Shown here: positions 16,748 through 25,371 of the stretch, in pieces | Layout: each line of letters starts with the position of its first letter | Position numbering within the stretch: position 1 is the first letter of the stretch | Assembly (NCBI RefSeq): GCF_000269985.1 | Contig: NC_016109.1 | Coordinates: 3,658,001 to 3,722,000 of the forward strand | Source: Kitasatospora setae KM-6054 | GTDB taxonomy: Bacteria; Actinomycetota; Actinomycetes; Streptomycetales; Streptomycetaceae | Direction: 5' to 3' | Length of the DNA stretch: 64,000 bases | Made by a program: the position numbers and the translations under genes | Notes under the pieces: generated by a model | What the model was told of the DNA's origin: nothing | Seen by the model: only the letters and a program-made list of their open reading frames with translations | Databases searched by the model: none

Positions 16748-17791
16748 ATGACACCCAGCACCGACCGCATCCACCGGCTCCTGGCCGACGGCGTCCGCGA
16801 CCGCGCCTACCCCGGGGCGGTGTGGGCCGTCGGCGACGCGACCGGCACCCTGGACGGCGGTGCCGTGGGCGTCCTCGACCCGGCTCGCCCCGGCGAGGCC
16901 ATGCGGCCGGACACCCTGTTCGACGTCGCCAGCCTCACCAAGATCCTCGCCGTCTGGTCCACCGTCGGCACGCTGTGGCAGGACGGCCTGCTGCCGCTGG
17001 ACGAGCCGCTCGGCGACTTCTGGCCCGAGGTGACCGGCCACCCGCTGGGCCGGGCCACCGCACACCACCTGCTCACCCACACCGCCGGGCTGCCGCTGCG
17101 GGCCCAGCTGAAGAACCGCTACGGCACCGACCCCGCCGAGATCCGCGCGGGCGTCCTGCACGAGGCCCTGCAGCGGCCGCCGGGCGAGGCCGTCGAGTAC
17201 ACCGACCGGGCCGCCCTCGTCCTCGGCTACCTCGCCGAACACCTCTCCGAGCAGCCGCTCGACCGCCTCGCCGAGACCCGGATCTGGCAGCCCCTCGGGA
17301 TGGACGCCACCCGCTTCGGGCCGCTGCCCGCCGACCGGGCCGCCCTCGCCGCCCCCACCGAACTCGACCAGGACACCGGCACCCACCTCAAGGGCACCGC
17401 CCACGACTTCTCCGCCCGCCTCCTGAACGGCGTGTGCGGCATCGCCGGCACCTTCTCCACCGCCGCCGACCTCGCCCGCTTCCTCCAGTACCTGCTCGAC
17501 CCCGCCACCGCCCCGGGAAAGCCCGGCTTCGGCCCCGCCTGGACGCAGGAATCCCTGACCGTCCGGACCGGCACCCTGGAACCCGCCCGCGGCCTGTTCT
17601 GGCACCCCGCCCCCGGCGCCAGCCCGGCCGAGGACATCTGGGTGCACTACGGCTTCACCGGCACCGGCCTGTGGGTCTCCCCTCAACTGGGCACCTGGGC
17701 TGTCCTGCTGACCAACAAGCTCTACTTCACCCGCGACCGCGAACCGCTCACCACCCTCCGCAACCGCTTCCGCGAGCTCGTCTTCCCCTGA
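16748..17791 (+). CDS. Serine hydrolase, class C beta-lactamase/DD-peptidase family
   Basis: A 347-residue protein of the beta-lactamase-related serine hydrolases. The SxxK motif is SLTK near residue 65-68 in TLFDVASLTKILAV. The YxN element appears as YTDRA near 140, with Asp in place of Asn, and HYGFTGTGL near 300 replaces the KTG box. It has no signal peptide, so it is probably cytosolic and more likely an esterase or amidase than a secreted beta-lactamase. GGGGAGA precedes the ATG. It follows the glycosyltransferase with the hairpin between, so it may be expressed separately. It could tailor or inactivate the cluster product, as such hydrolases do in some biosynthetic clusters. Inference only. 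Confidence 0.78.
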   Translation: MTPSTDRIHRLLADGVRDRAYPGAVWAVGDATGTLDGGAVGVLDPARPGEAMRPDTLFDVASLTKILAVWSTVGTLWQDGLLPLDEPLGDFWPEVTGHPLGRATAHHLLTHTAGLPLRAQLKNRYGTDPAEIRAGVLHEALQRPPGEAVEYTDRAALVLGYLAEHLSEQPLDRLAETRIWQPLGMDATRFGPLPADRAALAAPTELDQDTGTHLKGTAHDFSARLLNGVCGIAGTFSTAADLARFLQYLLDPATAPGKPGFGPAWTQESLTVRTGTLEPARGLFWHPAPGASPAEDIWVHYGFTGTGLWVSPQLGTWAVLLTNKLYFTRDREPLTTLRNRFRELVFP

Positions 17792-17982
17792 TCCAAGCGA
17801 ACGCGCCAGCGGCGCGGTCTGCGATGTGCGGCCGCCCGTACGGTCAAGAGCGGCCCGGGCTGGCTGGAACTCATCGCAGCAGTTCAGCGGGGGTTTCCTG
17901 GGGACAGAATCGTGGTTCGCCGGCGGGGACGAACGATATGCGGGAGAGTCCGGCAAAATCACCGGCGGACGGAGACCACGTC

Positions 17983-18189
17983 ATGTCCCACTCTCAGCAC
18001 GTCTCGGCCGACACCACCGGCGCAGAGGTACGGGCCGTTCTCGCTCAGCTCGTCCGCCTGGGCGCGCAAGGCGACCTCGAAACCTGGACCGTCCAACAGG
18101 CCCGGGACGTCCGCACCCTGGCCGAATGGATCGGGACGACTGCCGGCCGGAGGCTCTCCGATCTCGGCCGGCACCAGCCGAGCGAGTGA
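17983..18189 (+). CDS. Small hypothetical protein
   Basis: A 68-residue ORF starting at ATG 17983 with GGAG eight bases upstream. The sequence is mostly helical and polar (VRAVLAQLVRLGAQGDLETW, then DVRTLAEWIGTTAGRRLSDL) with no cysteine or membrane segment. Its codon use is GC-rich at third positions, which supports translation. I know no family for it. The gaps on either side (17792-17982 and 18190-18351) show no gene. Confidence 0.45.
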   Translation: MSHSQHVSADTTGAEVRAVLAQLVRLGAQGDLETWTVQQARDVRTLAEWIGTTAGRRLSDLGRHQPSE

Positions 18190-18351
18190 GGCGAACGGTC
18201 GTCGACGGCTGCCCGCGGAGGTGAGGAAAGAATCCTCCTCACCGTCGGCAACTGGGGCCGCGTCACCACCAACCCGCCGCCGCTGGCTGAGCGTAGTCCC
18301 ACCGACGGCAGCGCTCCGAACTCACGGCGCGGCACGAAGCCGTTCGCCGCA

Positions 18352-19311
18352 TCAGCCGACGACCGCCCTTTCCCGACAGATCCGCTGCACGGCCCCAACG
18401 GAGCGCATCGCCTCCCGGACCAGCGCAGCACCGACGCGGGTCGCTGCTGCGCCGCCTCCAACGGCGGGCGGGCGAACGGTTCCGAGGCCCGCGCAGGGGC
18501 GGCAGATGCCCGGTGCGGGCACCGGATCGTGGCACTTGGCGCACTCGACGTACCGAGCTGCTGTTGACCGCACGGGGGCCTGGGCGGGCGGCATCTTGCG
18601 CTCAAGCCGGTTGCGGAGCACCGCTGCCGCGGAGTGCAGCGGGACCGGCAGGCCGGGCAACAGGGCATGGGCGAGGTCGACATGGGTTACGCCGCGCTCC
18701 AGCCACTCGGCTACCAACGGGGCGAGCGCAAGCGCTTCGGCCTCACCGAGGTGGAGGCGGGGCTCGGGGCGGATCACCCGGAACAGGGTGTCGACCGCCG
18801 CGCGGGTCCGCTCGTCCGGCAGCGCCGGGGCGTCCTCGGTTTCCTGCTGGTCGCCCTCCCGCCCGCCCTCCGTCTCGGTCGCCTCGTCGGCGACCGTCTC
18901 TTCGCTCACCGCGCCGGTGGGGAGGGAGGGTTCTTGGTACCGGTCCTTTGGAAGGGCGTCAGCACCGCCGGTGGTCGATCCACCGGAGACCGGACGGGTG
19001 GCACCCGGCAGCGGCGGGAGCTGCGGGGTGTCGTAGACGTGGGTCTCGGTGACGATCGTGCCGTCGGGCATCCGGATCTTCTCGACCCGGTAGAAGCCGG
19101 CCTCGGTCAGCTCCTTCAGGGCCTTGCGGATGGCGCCCCGGCCCTGCGGGCTGGTGTCGGCCATGTGGCGGCCGTCCTCACGCCAGCCGTCAGGGCGCGA
19201 GAGAAGGTCGGCGAGCAGGCCGCGGGCGGTGTAGGACAGTTGCCGGTACTGCAGCATCGCGTTGGGCAGCACCGTGAAATTGCGCGCGTGGGCGCTACGA
19301 TGAACACGCAT
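18352..19311 (-). CDS. Helix-turn-helix plasmid-type protein (replication or regulation)
   Basis: A 319-residue protein common on Streptomyces plasmids and integrated elements. The N-terminal half is a winged HTH: FTVLPNAMLQYRQLSYTARG near residue 12, then GRGAIRKALKELTEAGFYRV near 60. A long acidic linker follows (about 100-180). The C-terminus ends with a zinc-ribbon-like CAKCHDPVPAPGICRPCAG near 275. I chose MRVHRSAHARN at 19311; the frame runs on to 19401 without a better start. Its setting beside parB-like, relaxase and integrase genes suggests a role in element replication or control. That role is inferred from context. Confidence 0.7.
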   Translation of the reverse strand: MRVHRSAHARNFTVLPNAMLQYRQLSYTARGLLADLLSRPDGWREDGRHMADTSPQGRGAIRKALKELTEAGFYRVEKIRMPDGTIVTETHVYDTPQLPPLPGATRPVSGGSTTGGADALPKDRYQEPSLPTGAVSEETVADEATETEGGREGDQQETEDAPALPDERTRAAVDTLFRVIRPEPRLHLGEAEALALAPLVAEWLERGVTHVDLAHALLPGLPVPLHSAAAVLRNRLERKMPPAQAPVRSTAARYVECAKCHDPVPAPGICRPCAGLGTVRPPAVGGGAAATRVGAALVREAMRSVGAVQRICRERAVVG

Positions 19312-19526
19312 CGGGAGTTGATCGCTCCTGTTGCCGGACCCCGGGGTGTTACCAGCACCGCCGGGGTCGCCTATTTTCGATTGGACCACGGAACGTAGCA
19401 CAGGCTCGCCCGAAGATCGGCGTGATCAGCGAGCGACCAGCATCACATTCCCATTAGCCGAAATCCGGCCAACTTACTGCGGAAATCGCCCCCGGCTTCA
19501 CTCGGGAACCACGAGACCGAAAGACT

Positions 19527-19853
19527 TCACCCGAAGTAGGTGCCCGCGAGGAGCCCGTCGTAGCCGAGCCCTCGATACATCTGCTCGATGCTCTCCCAAG
19601 AGCGTTCCCCAGCTCCCTCGCCCCGGGCAGCGGCGACGTGGTCAGCCTCCAGGTCGTGTTCGCGCCATTCATGGGTGCAGCGGCAGCGAACGAAGACCAG
19701 CTCAGGCTGGACATGGATGAGTAGCCAGTCCCGTTCGGCGCCGCACGCGGCACAGGCGAGGACCGCGCCGCGAAGGACCAGGGGGCCGGGGTGGGGGACG
19801 GCGAGGACCAGACCAGGGTGCTGGTCACGGCTGGGGTCGGCAGATTCGGTCAT
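19527..19853 (-). CDS. Conserved small protein with cysteine cluster
   Basis: A 108-residue protein starting at ATG 19853 with AAGGG eight bases upstream. It contains CAACGAERDWLLIHVQPELV near residue 43 followed by RCRCTHEW, giving four cysteines and a histidine that could hold zinc. The C-terminus is acidic and Gly-rich. I recognise this kind of protein as common in Streptomyces mobile elements but know no function. The flanking gaps (19312-19526 and 19854-20094) show no gene. Confidence 0.6.
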   Translation of the reverse strand: MTESADPSRDQHPGLVLAVPHPGPLVLRGAVLACAACGAERDWLLIHVQPELVFVRCRCTHEWREHDLEADHVAAARGEGAGERSWESIEQMYRGLGYDGLLAGTYFG

Positions 19854-20094
19854 GCGGTGCCCTTCGCATCGGTAGTGGTCGCGAGCACCACAAGACGTCC
19901 GGCAGCCGGTTGGTTCCCGGCCTCCGCGAAGGACATCGAATCGACACCGAAATCGTGCCACGGTCCGCTTGAAGCGGTCACCCTGCCGTTTACTCTCGAA
20001 ATTCCGGTGGCCCCGTCCGGAGAACCACAGCGGGTTCTCCGAACGGAGACCGGTCCCGCCGCAACGACTACCGCAGGTCGTGCATCAGTCGGTG

Positions 20095-21009
20095 CTACCG
20101 GGTTTCGGCTTCGCGAGCGATGAGGCGGTCGGCGAGAGCACGCGCTTCGGGGGCGAGTACGTCGAGGGCCTCGCGGGTGAAAGCGCTGTCGGGGTGGTGG
20201 GCGAGGTGAAGGAGGCCGCTCCAGTTGTCGGTGATCAGGTGGAGGGCCTGTTGCACCTGCTGGAGGCGCTCCCGGCGCTGGGCGAGGTAGCGGTCGGCAC
20301 GCAGGCCAGCCTCGTTCCAGTCGATCTCCTCGTCCTCCGCGAGTCGGGCATGCCCGGGGCCGGGGTCTCCGTCGGCTGCGCGTAGGTCGTCGATCCTGCG
20401 GACGTGTGCGCGGAGTTCCTCCTCCTCGTGGCGGCGGTCGAGTTCGGCGAGGGCTTCGGCCAGCGTGAGGTCGTCCTCGCCGAGGCGGCCGACGAGGTCG
20501 GGGGCCTGGTCGCGGAGCCGGTCGTACTGGGCCTGCCGGGTCTTGGCCTCGGCCTTGTTCTTGCGGGCCTGCTCGTAGGCGGCGTCCAGGCCCATCGCGC
20601 CGCTGATCACCGGATCGACGAGCGCGGGGGCGTGCTCGACCACGGTGGTGGCGAGGGACAGCCGCGCGGGGCTGACCCCGAAGCCTTCGGCATCGGCGCG
20701 CGCCACGGATTTCGAAGCTGAACGGGCCTTGGCGAGGATCATGGCGCGCTGGCCCTGGTTGAGCTGGCGGCGCAGGGCGTTGGAGATCCAGATCAGGTGT
20801 GCCGGGTCGTCGCCCTGGTAGGTGGTGAAGCGGGGTTCGACACTGGCCAGTTCGCAGGCGGCGAGCCGGTTGCGGCCGTCCAGGAGGGTGCCGTGGGCGT
20901 CGAGGAGGATCGGCTCGTACTGGCCATTGGTCTTGATGTCCTCGGCGAGGCCGAGGAGTTCGGCCTCGCTGAGCATGGGGAACTCGGCGATGAGGGGGTG
21001 GACTTTCAC
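20095..21009 (-). CDS. ParB/Srx-fold N-terminal domain protein
   Basis: A 304-residue protein whose first 110 residues match the ParB N-terminal fold: VHPLIAEFPMLSEAELLGLA, then GQYEPILLDAHGTLLDGRNR with the GRNR box, then WISNALRRQLNQGQRAMI. A predicted coiled or helical region with many Arg, Glu and Gln follows. GTG at 21009 has AAGGAG five bases upstream. Such proteins on mobile elements act in partition, regulation or replication. No parA lies beside it, so it is probably not a complete partition pair. It precedes the relaxase gene by about 100 bp on the opposite side of transcription order (the relaxase is upstream on the same strand). Confidence 0.75.
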   Translation of the reverse strand: MKVHPLIAEFPMLSEAELLGLAEDIKTNGQYEPILLDAHGTLLDGRNRLAACELASVEPRFTTYQGDDPAHLIWISNALRRQLNQGQRAMILAKARSASKSVARADAEGFGVSPARLSLATTVVEHAPALVDPVISGAMGLDAAYEQARKNKAEAKTRQAQYDRLRDQAPDLVGRLGEDDLTLAEALAELDRRHEEEELRAHVRRIDDLRAADGDPGPGHARLAEDEEIDWNEAGLRADRYLAQRRERLQQVQQALHLITDNWSGLLHLAHHPDSAFTREALDVLAPEARALADRLIAREAETR

Positions 21010-21113
21010 GTGGCTCCTTGCGGATGAGGGTGGCCTGGGGCGGCCAGGCAGAGGCATCCGCCGACCTGGTGGGGCCCGGTCGGCGGGTAGGGGGTGGACG
21101 AATGCCGCTCCGG

Positions 21114-22835
21114 TCAGCGCCCTCGGCGGGCCGTGTCGGGCGACGAAGGCCCCGGCGAAGCAGGCACCGCCGCTGTGGTCGGCGGGGTGGTGGCGCGGCT
21201 GGTGGTCCTGGACGCGGCCGCGGCGGTACGGCCCCTGGGCGCGGGAGCGGGGAGCCGGGCGTCGCGACGGACGCGCCAGGTCAGCACGGCGGCTGGCGAG
21301 TCGGCGCTGGCGAGCTCCCGCCGTCCAGCGGCGTCGGCGAGCAGGGCGGTGGGGTCGTGACCGGCCTGCTCGGCTTCGGCGAGGGTGGCGGCGAGCACCG
21401 CCCAGTCCTCCCCGGCGAGCACCAGCGCGGCTTGGTCGACGGGCAGAGCGCGGCGAACCGCCTCCTCCTGCCGATCACGCACCGGGGCAGGCAGCCGCTG
21501 TCCCTGGACATCGAGCAGGGCTGCCGGGCGGGCGGCGTGTCGGCCGTACGCCGTACGCAGGTGGTCGGCCGCGGTGCGAGCGGCCTCGGCCTGGCGCTGG
21601 TGGCCCTGGGCGGCGTGCCACTCGGCGATGACGATCGCGAGCAGGATCAGGCTGGACAGGATCGTGGCAACGGCGGCCCCCTCGCCGCCCCGGCCGGTGA
21701 CCGGGCCGGCATGGAGAAGCTCTCGGGCGGCGGAGCGCATCGCCCGCAGGCCGTCCCGGGCGGCGTGGGTGCGGGCGACGGCGGTGTATTCGAGGGCGCG
21801 GGCGGCGTGGTTGATCTCCTTCCGGGAGAGGACGGGGCTGGTGAGGGCGAGGGCGTCCAGGGCTTCGATGCCGCCGCCGACCGCTGCGGCGACCTCGGCG
21901 GGGGCGGGATCGTCGTGGAGGGTGCGGGCGGCGTGGTCGACGGTGGCGCTGGCCCGGTAGCGGACCGCTGTCGGTGAGTTGGTGGTGGGCGGGTCGGTGC
22001 CGACGGTGAAGCGGGCGTGGATCCGCGGGTGGGTGAGGTCGGCGGCGAGCTTGCTCCCCGAGAACCACACCGGTCCGGCCCCGTCGCCGGTGGGGAGGGC
22101 GAACTTGTAGCCGGTCACGTCCCCGGACGGCGCCCTGCGCACGCCCAGCAGCACGCCCTGGGCGGCGAGTCGGGCGGCGAACTCCTCCTCGCTCGCGGCC
22201 CCGGCCAGCGCTCGGCGCACCGCGACCCGCAGCCGGTCGCGTTCGCTGGCCTCCCTGCCCTGGCGTTGGGCCTTGCGCAGTTCCGCGCCGGTGGCGCGCT
22301 TGGGGGCCGTGGCCCGGTAGGCGCGGGTGCGGGTGTCGGCGAGGCACTTGAGCCCGTACTCGCGCTCGACGGTGGTGAGCTCGTCCTCGACGCGGTACTG
22401 GTCCTTGCGGATGTTGGCCTGCCGCAGGTCGGCGCGCACCGTGGTGGCCAGGATGTGGATGTGGTCGTCCGCGTGCCGCACCGCGACCCACCGGCAGCCG
22501 TCCGGGTCGCCGTCGGGGGCGATGCCGGCGGCGGCCATCAGGCGCCGGGCGATGTCGCCCCACTCCTCGTCGTCGAGGATCCGGTCGGTCGGGTCGGCGC
22601 GGACGATCCGGTGGTAGACGTGGCTCCTGATCTTCCTTTCGTAGCGGACGACGTGGAGGTCGAGGGCGTCCCGCAGCTCCTGGAGGGTCGCGGAGTCGTC
22701 GCGGCCGGGGTCGGGGGCGAAGCCGTCCCAGGACGCGACGAGGTGCGGGTCGGTGTGCTCGTTCGCCCGGCCCGGCCCGTACAGGTAGGCGAGCGCGCCG
22801 AAGGTGTTGCCCCCGCGGACCGCCTTGCTGATCAC
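21114..22835 (-). CDS. Relaxase/mobilization nuclease (MobA type)
   Basis: A 573-residue relaxase. The three-histidine-type motif is seen as HADDHIHILATTV near residue 125, and the N-terminal GNTFGALAYLYGPGRANEHT block carries the usual start region. A hydrophobic stretch near residue 390 (VATILSSLILLAIVIAEWHA) may be a membrane segment. The enzyme nicks the transferred strand at oriT and stays covalently attached during conjugative transfer. GTG at 22835 overlaps the mobC stop by 4 bp, so MobC and MobA are coupled. No type IV secretion or TraB/FtsK-like gene is visible, so the element looks mobilizable rather than self-transmissible unless the missing left part holds one. Confidence 0.86.
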   Translation of the reverse strand: MISKAVRGGNTFGALAYLYGPGRANEHTDPHLVASWDGFAPDPGRDDSATLQELRDALDLHVVRYERKIRSHVYHRIVRADPTDRILDDEEWGDIARRLMAAAGIAPDGDPDGCRWVAVRHADDHIHILATTVRADLRQANIRKDQYRVEDELTTVEREYGLKCLADTRTRAYRATAPKRATGAELRKAQRQGREASERDRLRVAVRRALAGAASEEEFAARLAAQGVLLGVRRAPSGDVTGYKFALPTGDGAGPVWFSGSKLAADLTHPRIHARFTVGTDPPTTNSPTAVRYRASATVDHAARTLHDDPAPAEVAAAVGGGIEALDALALTSPVLSRKEINHAARALEYTAVARTHAARDGLRAMRSAARELLHAGPVTGRGGEGAAVATILSSLILLAIVIAEWHAAQGHQRQAEAARTAADHLRTAYGRHAARPAALLDVQGQRLPAPVRDRQEEAVRRALPVDQAALVLAGEDWAVLAATLAEAEQAGHDPTALLADAAGRRELASADSPAAVLTWRVRRDARLPAPAPRGRTAAAASRTTSRATTPPTTAAVPASPGPSSPDTARRGR

Positions 22836-23410
22836 CCGCGCCCCGCACCCGCCAGCCGCATCGCCGTCCGGTCGATGCCGGCCACCGCCGTGCGGACGGC
22901 GGCGAGCAGTTCGGCGGCGGCGGTGAAGGCGTCACGGACCGGACCGGGCGGCGGAGCGGCGTCCCGGTGGACGTCCCGGACGATCTGGTTGATGTTCCGG
23001 CCGATGCCCGCGACCTGCGGACGCAGCGCGGCCAGCTCCTCGATCGCCGCGTCCAACTGCCCGTCGCACGAGACGGTGGCGCTGTCCTCGTCGGCCAGGG
23101 CCTTGCGGGCGATCAGGGCGGACACCGAGACGCCCAGCTCCCCGGCGCGCCGACGGAGGTCGGCGGCTTCGTCGGGGTTGAACCGGACCGTGATCTTGGC
23201 GTTCTTCAGGTTCGCGGCGTCGCGCTGGCGGCGCTTGGGCTTGCGGCGCAGCGCGGCGATCTCGGTCGCGCGCACGACACGCGGCACAGCGGGCGACGGC
23301 ACGGCGCTCGAAGTGCGGACGGCGGCGGGCGGCGCTGCGGTGGGCTGCTCCTCCTCCGCCGGTGCCGCGCCCTCGCGGTACCGGTCCGGTGATGCCGCGC
23401 TCGGCTTCAC
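22832..23410 (-). CDS. MobC-like relaxosome protein
   Basis: A 192-residue protein with a basic, Pro-rich N-terminus and a MobC/ribbon-helix-helix core: KITVRFNPDEAADLRRRAGE near residue 72, then the conserved IGRNINQIVRDVHRDAAPPP near 137. MobC proteins bind near oriT and open the DNA for the relaxase. It is coupled to the relaxase gene by a 4-bp overlap. The 380 bp upstream (23411-23790) hold no gene but two hairpins and a long palindrome, listed separately, and a Streptomyces-type oriT would be expected there. Confidence 0.82.
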   Translation of the reverse strand: MKPSAASPDRYREGAAPAEEEQPTAAPPAAVRTSSAVPSPAVPRVVRATEIAALRRKPKRRQRDAANLKNAKITVRFNPDEAADLRRRAGELGVSVSALIARKALADEDSATVSCDGQLDAAIEELAALRPQVAGIGRNINQIVRDVHRDAAPPPGPVRDAFTAAAELLAAVRTAVAGIDRTAMRLAGAGRG

Positions 23411-23415
23411 CGGCG

Positions 23416-23461
23416 GGCCCCCGCCCTCGGGGGCCTGCGGCTGCGACCGTCCGTAGGACGG
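23416..23461. other. Paired hairpins upstream of mobC, candidate oriT
   Basis: An 8-bp hairpin (GGCCCCCG and CGGGGGCC around CCCT) spans 23416-23435, followed by CCGTCC-GTA-GGACGG at 23447-23461. They lie immediately upstream of mobC, where oriT of Mob elements often sits. The relaxase contact site is not proven. Confidence 0.35.
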
Positions 23462-23722
23462 GCGCAGCCACTCGCTTGCTCCGCCGGGGGTGGTGCGGTC
23501 GGTGATGTCACCGCAGTCGGACGACGCCTCGGGGTTGTCGGCGGGTTCGTGCGGTGCGGGACGGGTGTCGGTCAGGGGATGCTCCCGGAGCGTCGGTTAC
23601 GGGGGTGGACGGGGCTGGGGTGTTCGGGGCTCGGCTGTGGCGTGGAAGTGCCGGGGTCGGACGGGCAAGGAAACGCGGACGGTCCGGTCCGCGGTGGAAG
23701 TGGGAGCCGGACCGCGCCAGGT

Positions 23723-23750
23723 CGGACTTCTGCCGATCGGCAGAAGTCCG
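23723..23750. repeat. 28-bp perfect palindrome
   Basis: CGGACTTCTGCCGA is followed directly by its own reverse complement, with no loop, between the SpdB-like stop and mobC. It could be a transcription terminator of the SpdB gene, an operator, or part of oriT. Confidence 0.6.
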
Positions 23751-23790
23751 GAGAACGGTCCGGACTGTCCCGGGAATCGCCGGAACGGGC

Positions 23791-24750
23791 TCAGCCGGAC
23801 GGGCGGCGGCGGACCGGGCCGTCCCGGAACTCCTTGCGGAGTTCCTTCATGAGGGCCGTGAAGCGGGTGCTGCCGAGCGGGAGGCCGGCCTCGCGGACCG
23901 CTCGTTCGACGACTGCGCGGCTCGGACGGCCGTGCGCCCGGACCGCCGGTCGGCTGACCTCCAGCAGCTTCTCCATCGAGGCGCCCGGCGGCCGACCCGT
24001 TCGTCGGGCCGGACCGGCATCGCCAGCGGTCCGCTCGTCGGCCTGCGGCGGGCCTCCGTCCGTCCGGGCTTCGATACCGAGCGGCCCCACCGCCCCTGAG
24101 TCCGGGACGGGGACGGCACTCGCGGACGGACCACGGACCGGTCCGGCGGACGGACCGGTCCCGTGCTGGACGGGGACCACCCGCCCAGACTCGGTGTGGG
24201 CGCCTCCGAACGACCGCCCCGCAGTGGGGGCGTAGCGGGCGATGAGGATGTAGAGGTGGACGGCACCCCCGAGCGCCAGCGGGGAGACGGCGGACAGGAC
24301 GGCGACCACGCTGTCGCCGAGCCGGAGCCCTCCAGCCCGAAGAGGCAGGTGGTTCAGGCGTACGGCGTGCAGGGCGTTGGCCCACACGCTGGCGGCGGTC
24401 GCGCCGGCGAACAGGGCCCAGGCGTAGGCACGGGCCGTCCGGGGCGCGGTGCTCAGCACCAGCAGGGCGCGCACTCCGTAGGCGATGAAGCCGTCGAGGG
24501 TCACCGGGAAGACGTAGGTCAACGGGCCGCGCACGTGGACGGCGACAGCCACCTGCCGCAGCACGTCGAAGGACAGAGCGAACCCTGCCGCCCCGATCAG
24601 GACGACGGCAAGGCGGTCACCGGACGCGACGCGAACGGCGCCCGCGCGGAGTGGAACGCGAGTGGGGGATATCGGTGCGGCGGTGGTCGTGGGTGGCTCC
24701 AGGGACTCGGCGACGATTCTTTTTGCATCTACTTGCCATGCGACACGCAT
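23791..24750 (-). CDS. DUF2637 / SpdB-like membrane protein
   Basis: A roughly 319-residue protein whose middle matches DUF2637 spread proteins of Streptomyces plasmids. Four hydrophobic helices cover about residues 45-180: LAVVLIGAAGFALSFDVLRQ, then FIAYGVRALLVLSTA, AWALFAGATAASVWANALHA and VAVLSAVSPLALGGAVHLYI. A Pro/Gly/Ser-rich linker and a soluble C-terminal helix-turn-helix-like region (about 265-319, KLLEVSRPAVRAHGRPSRAV) follow. SpdB proteins help plasmid DNA spread within mycelium after transfer. The start is uncertain: ATG at 24750 has no clear ribosome-binding site and lies inside the repeat array of the divergent regulator, and a later start is possible. Confidence 0.72.
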   Translation of the reverse strand: MRVAWQVDAKRIVAESLEPPTTTAAPISPTRVPLRAGAVRVASGDRLAVVLIGAAGFALSFDVLRQVAVAVHVRGPLTYVFPVTLDGFIAYGVRALLVLSTAPRTARAYAWALFAGATAASVWANALHAVRLNHLPLRAGGLRLGDSVVAVLSAVSPLALGGAVHLYILIARYAPTAGRSFGGAHTESGRVVPVQHGTGPSAGPVRGPSASAVPVPDSGAVGPLGIEARTDGGPPQADERTAGDAGPARRTGRPPGASMEKLLEVSRPAVRAHGRPSRAVVERAVREAGLPLGSTRFTALMKELRKEFRDGPVRRRPSG

Positions 24751-24803
24751 CAAGCTAGCATGCGATCGGTCGCCCATGCAAGGACGATCGAACCCTGATG
24801 CGA
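24737..24803. promoter_or_regulatory. CATGCGA repeat array between divergent genes
   Basis: CATGCGA occurs at 24737-24743 and 24759-24765, CATGCAA at 24775-24781 and GATGCGA at 24797-24803, so three steps are 22, 16 and 22 bp. An inverted relative lies at about 24744-24752. They cover the shared promoter region of the SpdB-like and XRE genes and are probably binding sites of that XRE protein. Confidence 0.45.
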
Positions 24804-24813
24804 GGTGAATCAA

Positions 24814-25371
24814 ATGCCCGACCAGCCAGAAGCGCCGAACGACGCCCCGACGACTCCCCCGCTCAGCGAGGAGCACGCCGCTGAACGGGTCCGCCTGGAA
24901 CGCGAGTACCTGGGCTGGAGCACCGGCGAGCTCGCCAAGCGCATGACCGCCGCCGGCTACCCGATGAACCAGTCCTCGGTCTGGCGGATCGAGAGCGGCG
25001 AACCTCGCCGGCGGATCAACCTGGACGAGGCGATCGGGTTCGCCAAGGTCTTCGGCCTCACGCTGGAGGAGTTCCTCGGCCCGCCCGCTTCCTCCTCCGA
25101 CAAGCACATCGCCGAGGTCACCGATGTCGTGCTCGACATGTACCGCAGACTGCTCGACCTGATGAAGAGCACCGGCAACGCCTTCAAGCTCGTCGACCAG
25201 TACTGCGCCATGTTCCCCCAGCACGCCGAGGAGCTGAACAGCCGCATCGCCCGTGCCCTCACCGAGGAGAACCGTCGTCACGGACCCGTCCGGGAAAGCC
25301 CCATGGTCTTCCTCCGGTACCCGGCGTTCCAGCAGGCTCAGCAGCCGTCGGAGCAGACGCCCGGGAGCTGA
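24814..25371 (+). CDS. XRE-family regulator of the mobile element
   Basis: A 185-residue protein with an HTH_3 domain at about residues 20-75 (VRLEREYLGWSTGELAKRMT, then SSVWRIESGEPRRR). The C-terminal half is helical, with VLDMYRRLLDLMKSTGNAFK, and has no DUF5753. ATG 24814 follows GAGGTG at good distance; a GTG three codons earlier is an alternative. It is divergent from the SpdB-like gene over the CATGCGA array, as expected of a KorSA-like transfer repressor in pSAM2-type elements. The function is inferred from position. Confidence 0.75.
   Translation: MPDQPEAPNDAPTTPPLSEEHAAERVRLEREYLGWSTGELAKRMTAAGYPMNQSSVWRIESGEPRRRINLDEAIGFAKVFGLTLEEFLGPPASSSDKHIAEVTDVVLDMYRRLLDLMKSTGNAFKLVDQYCAMFPQHAEELNSRIARALTEENRRHGPVRESPMVFLRYPAFQQAQQPSEQTPGS

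Noticed and set aside
16748..17791. Antibiotic-resistance beta-lactamase
   Set aside because: The YxN motif has Asp, the KTG box is changed and there is no signal peptide. The broader serine-hydrolase name is safer.
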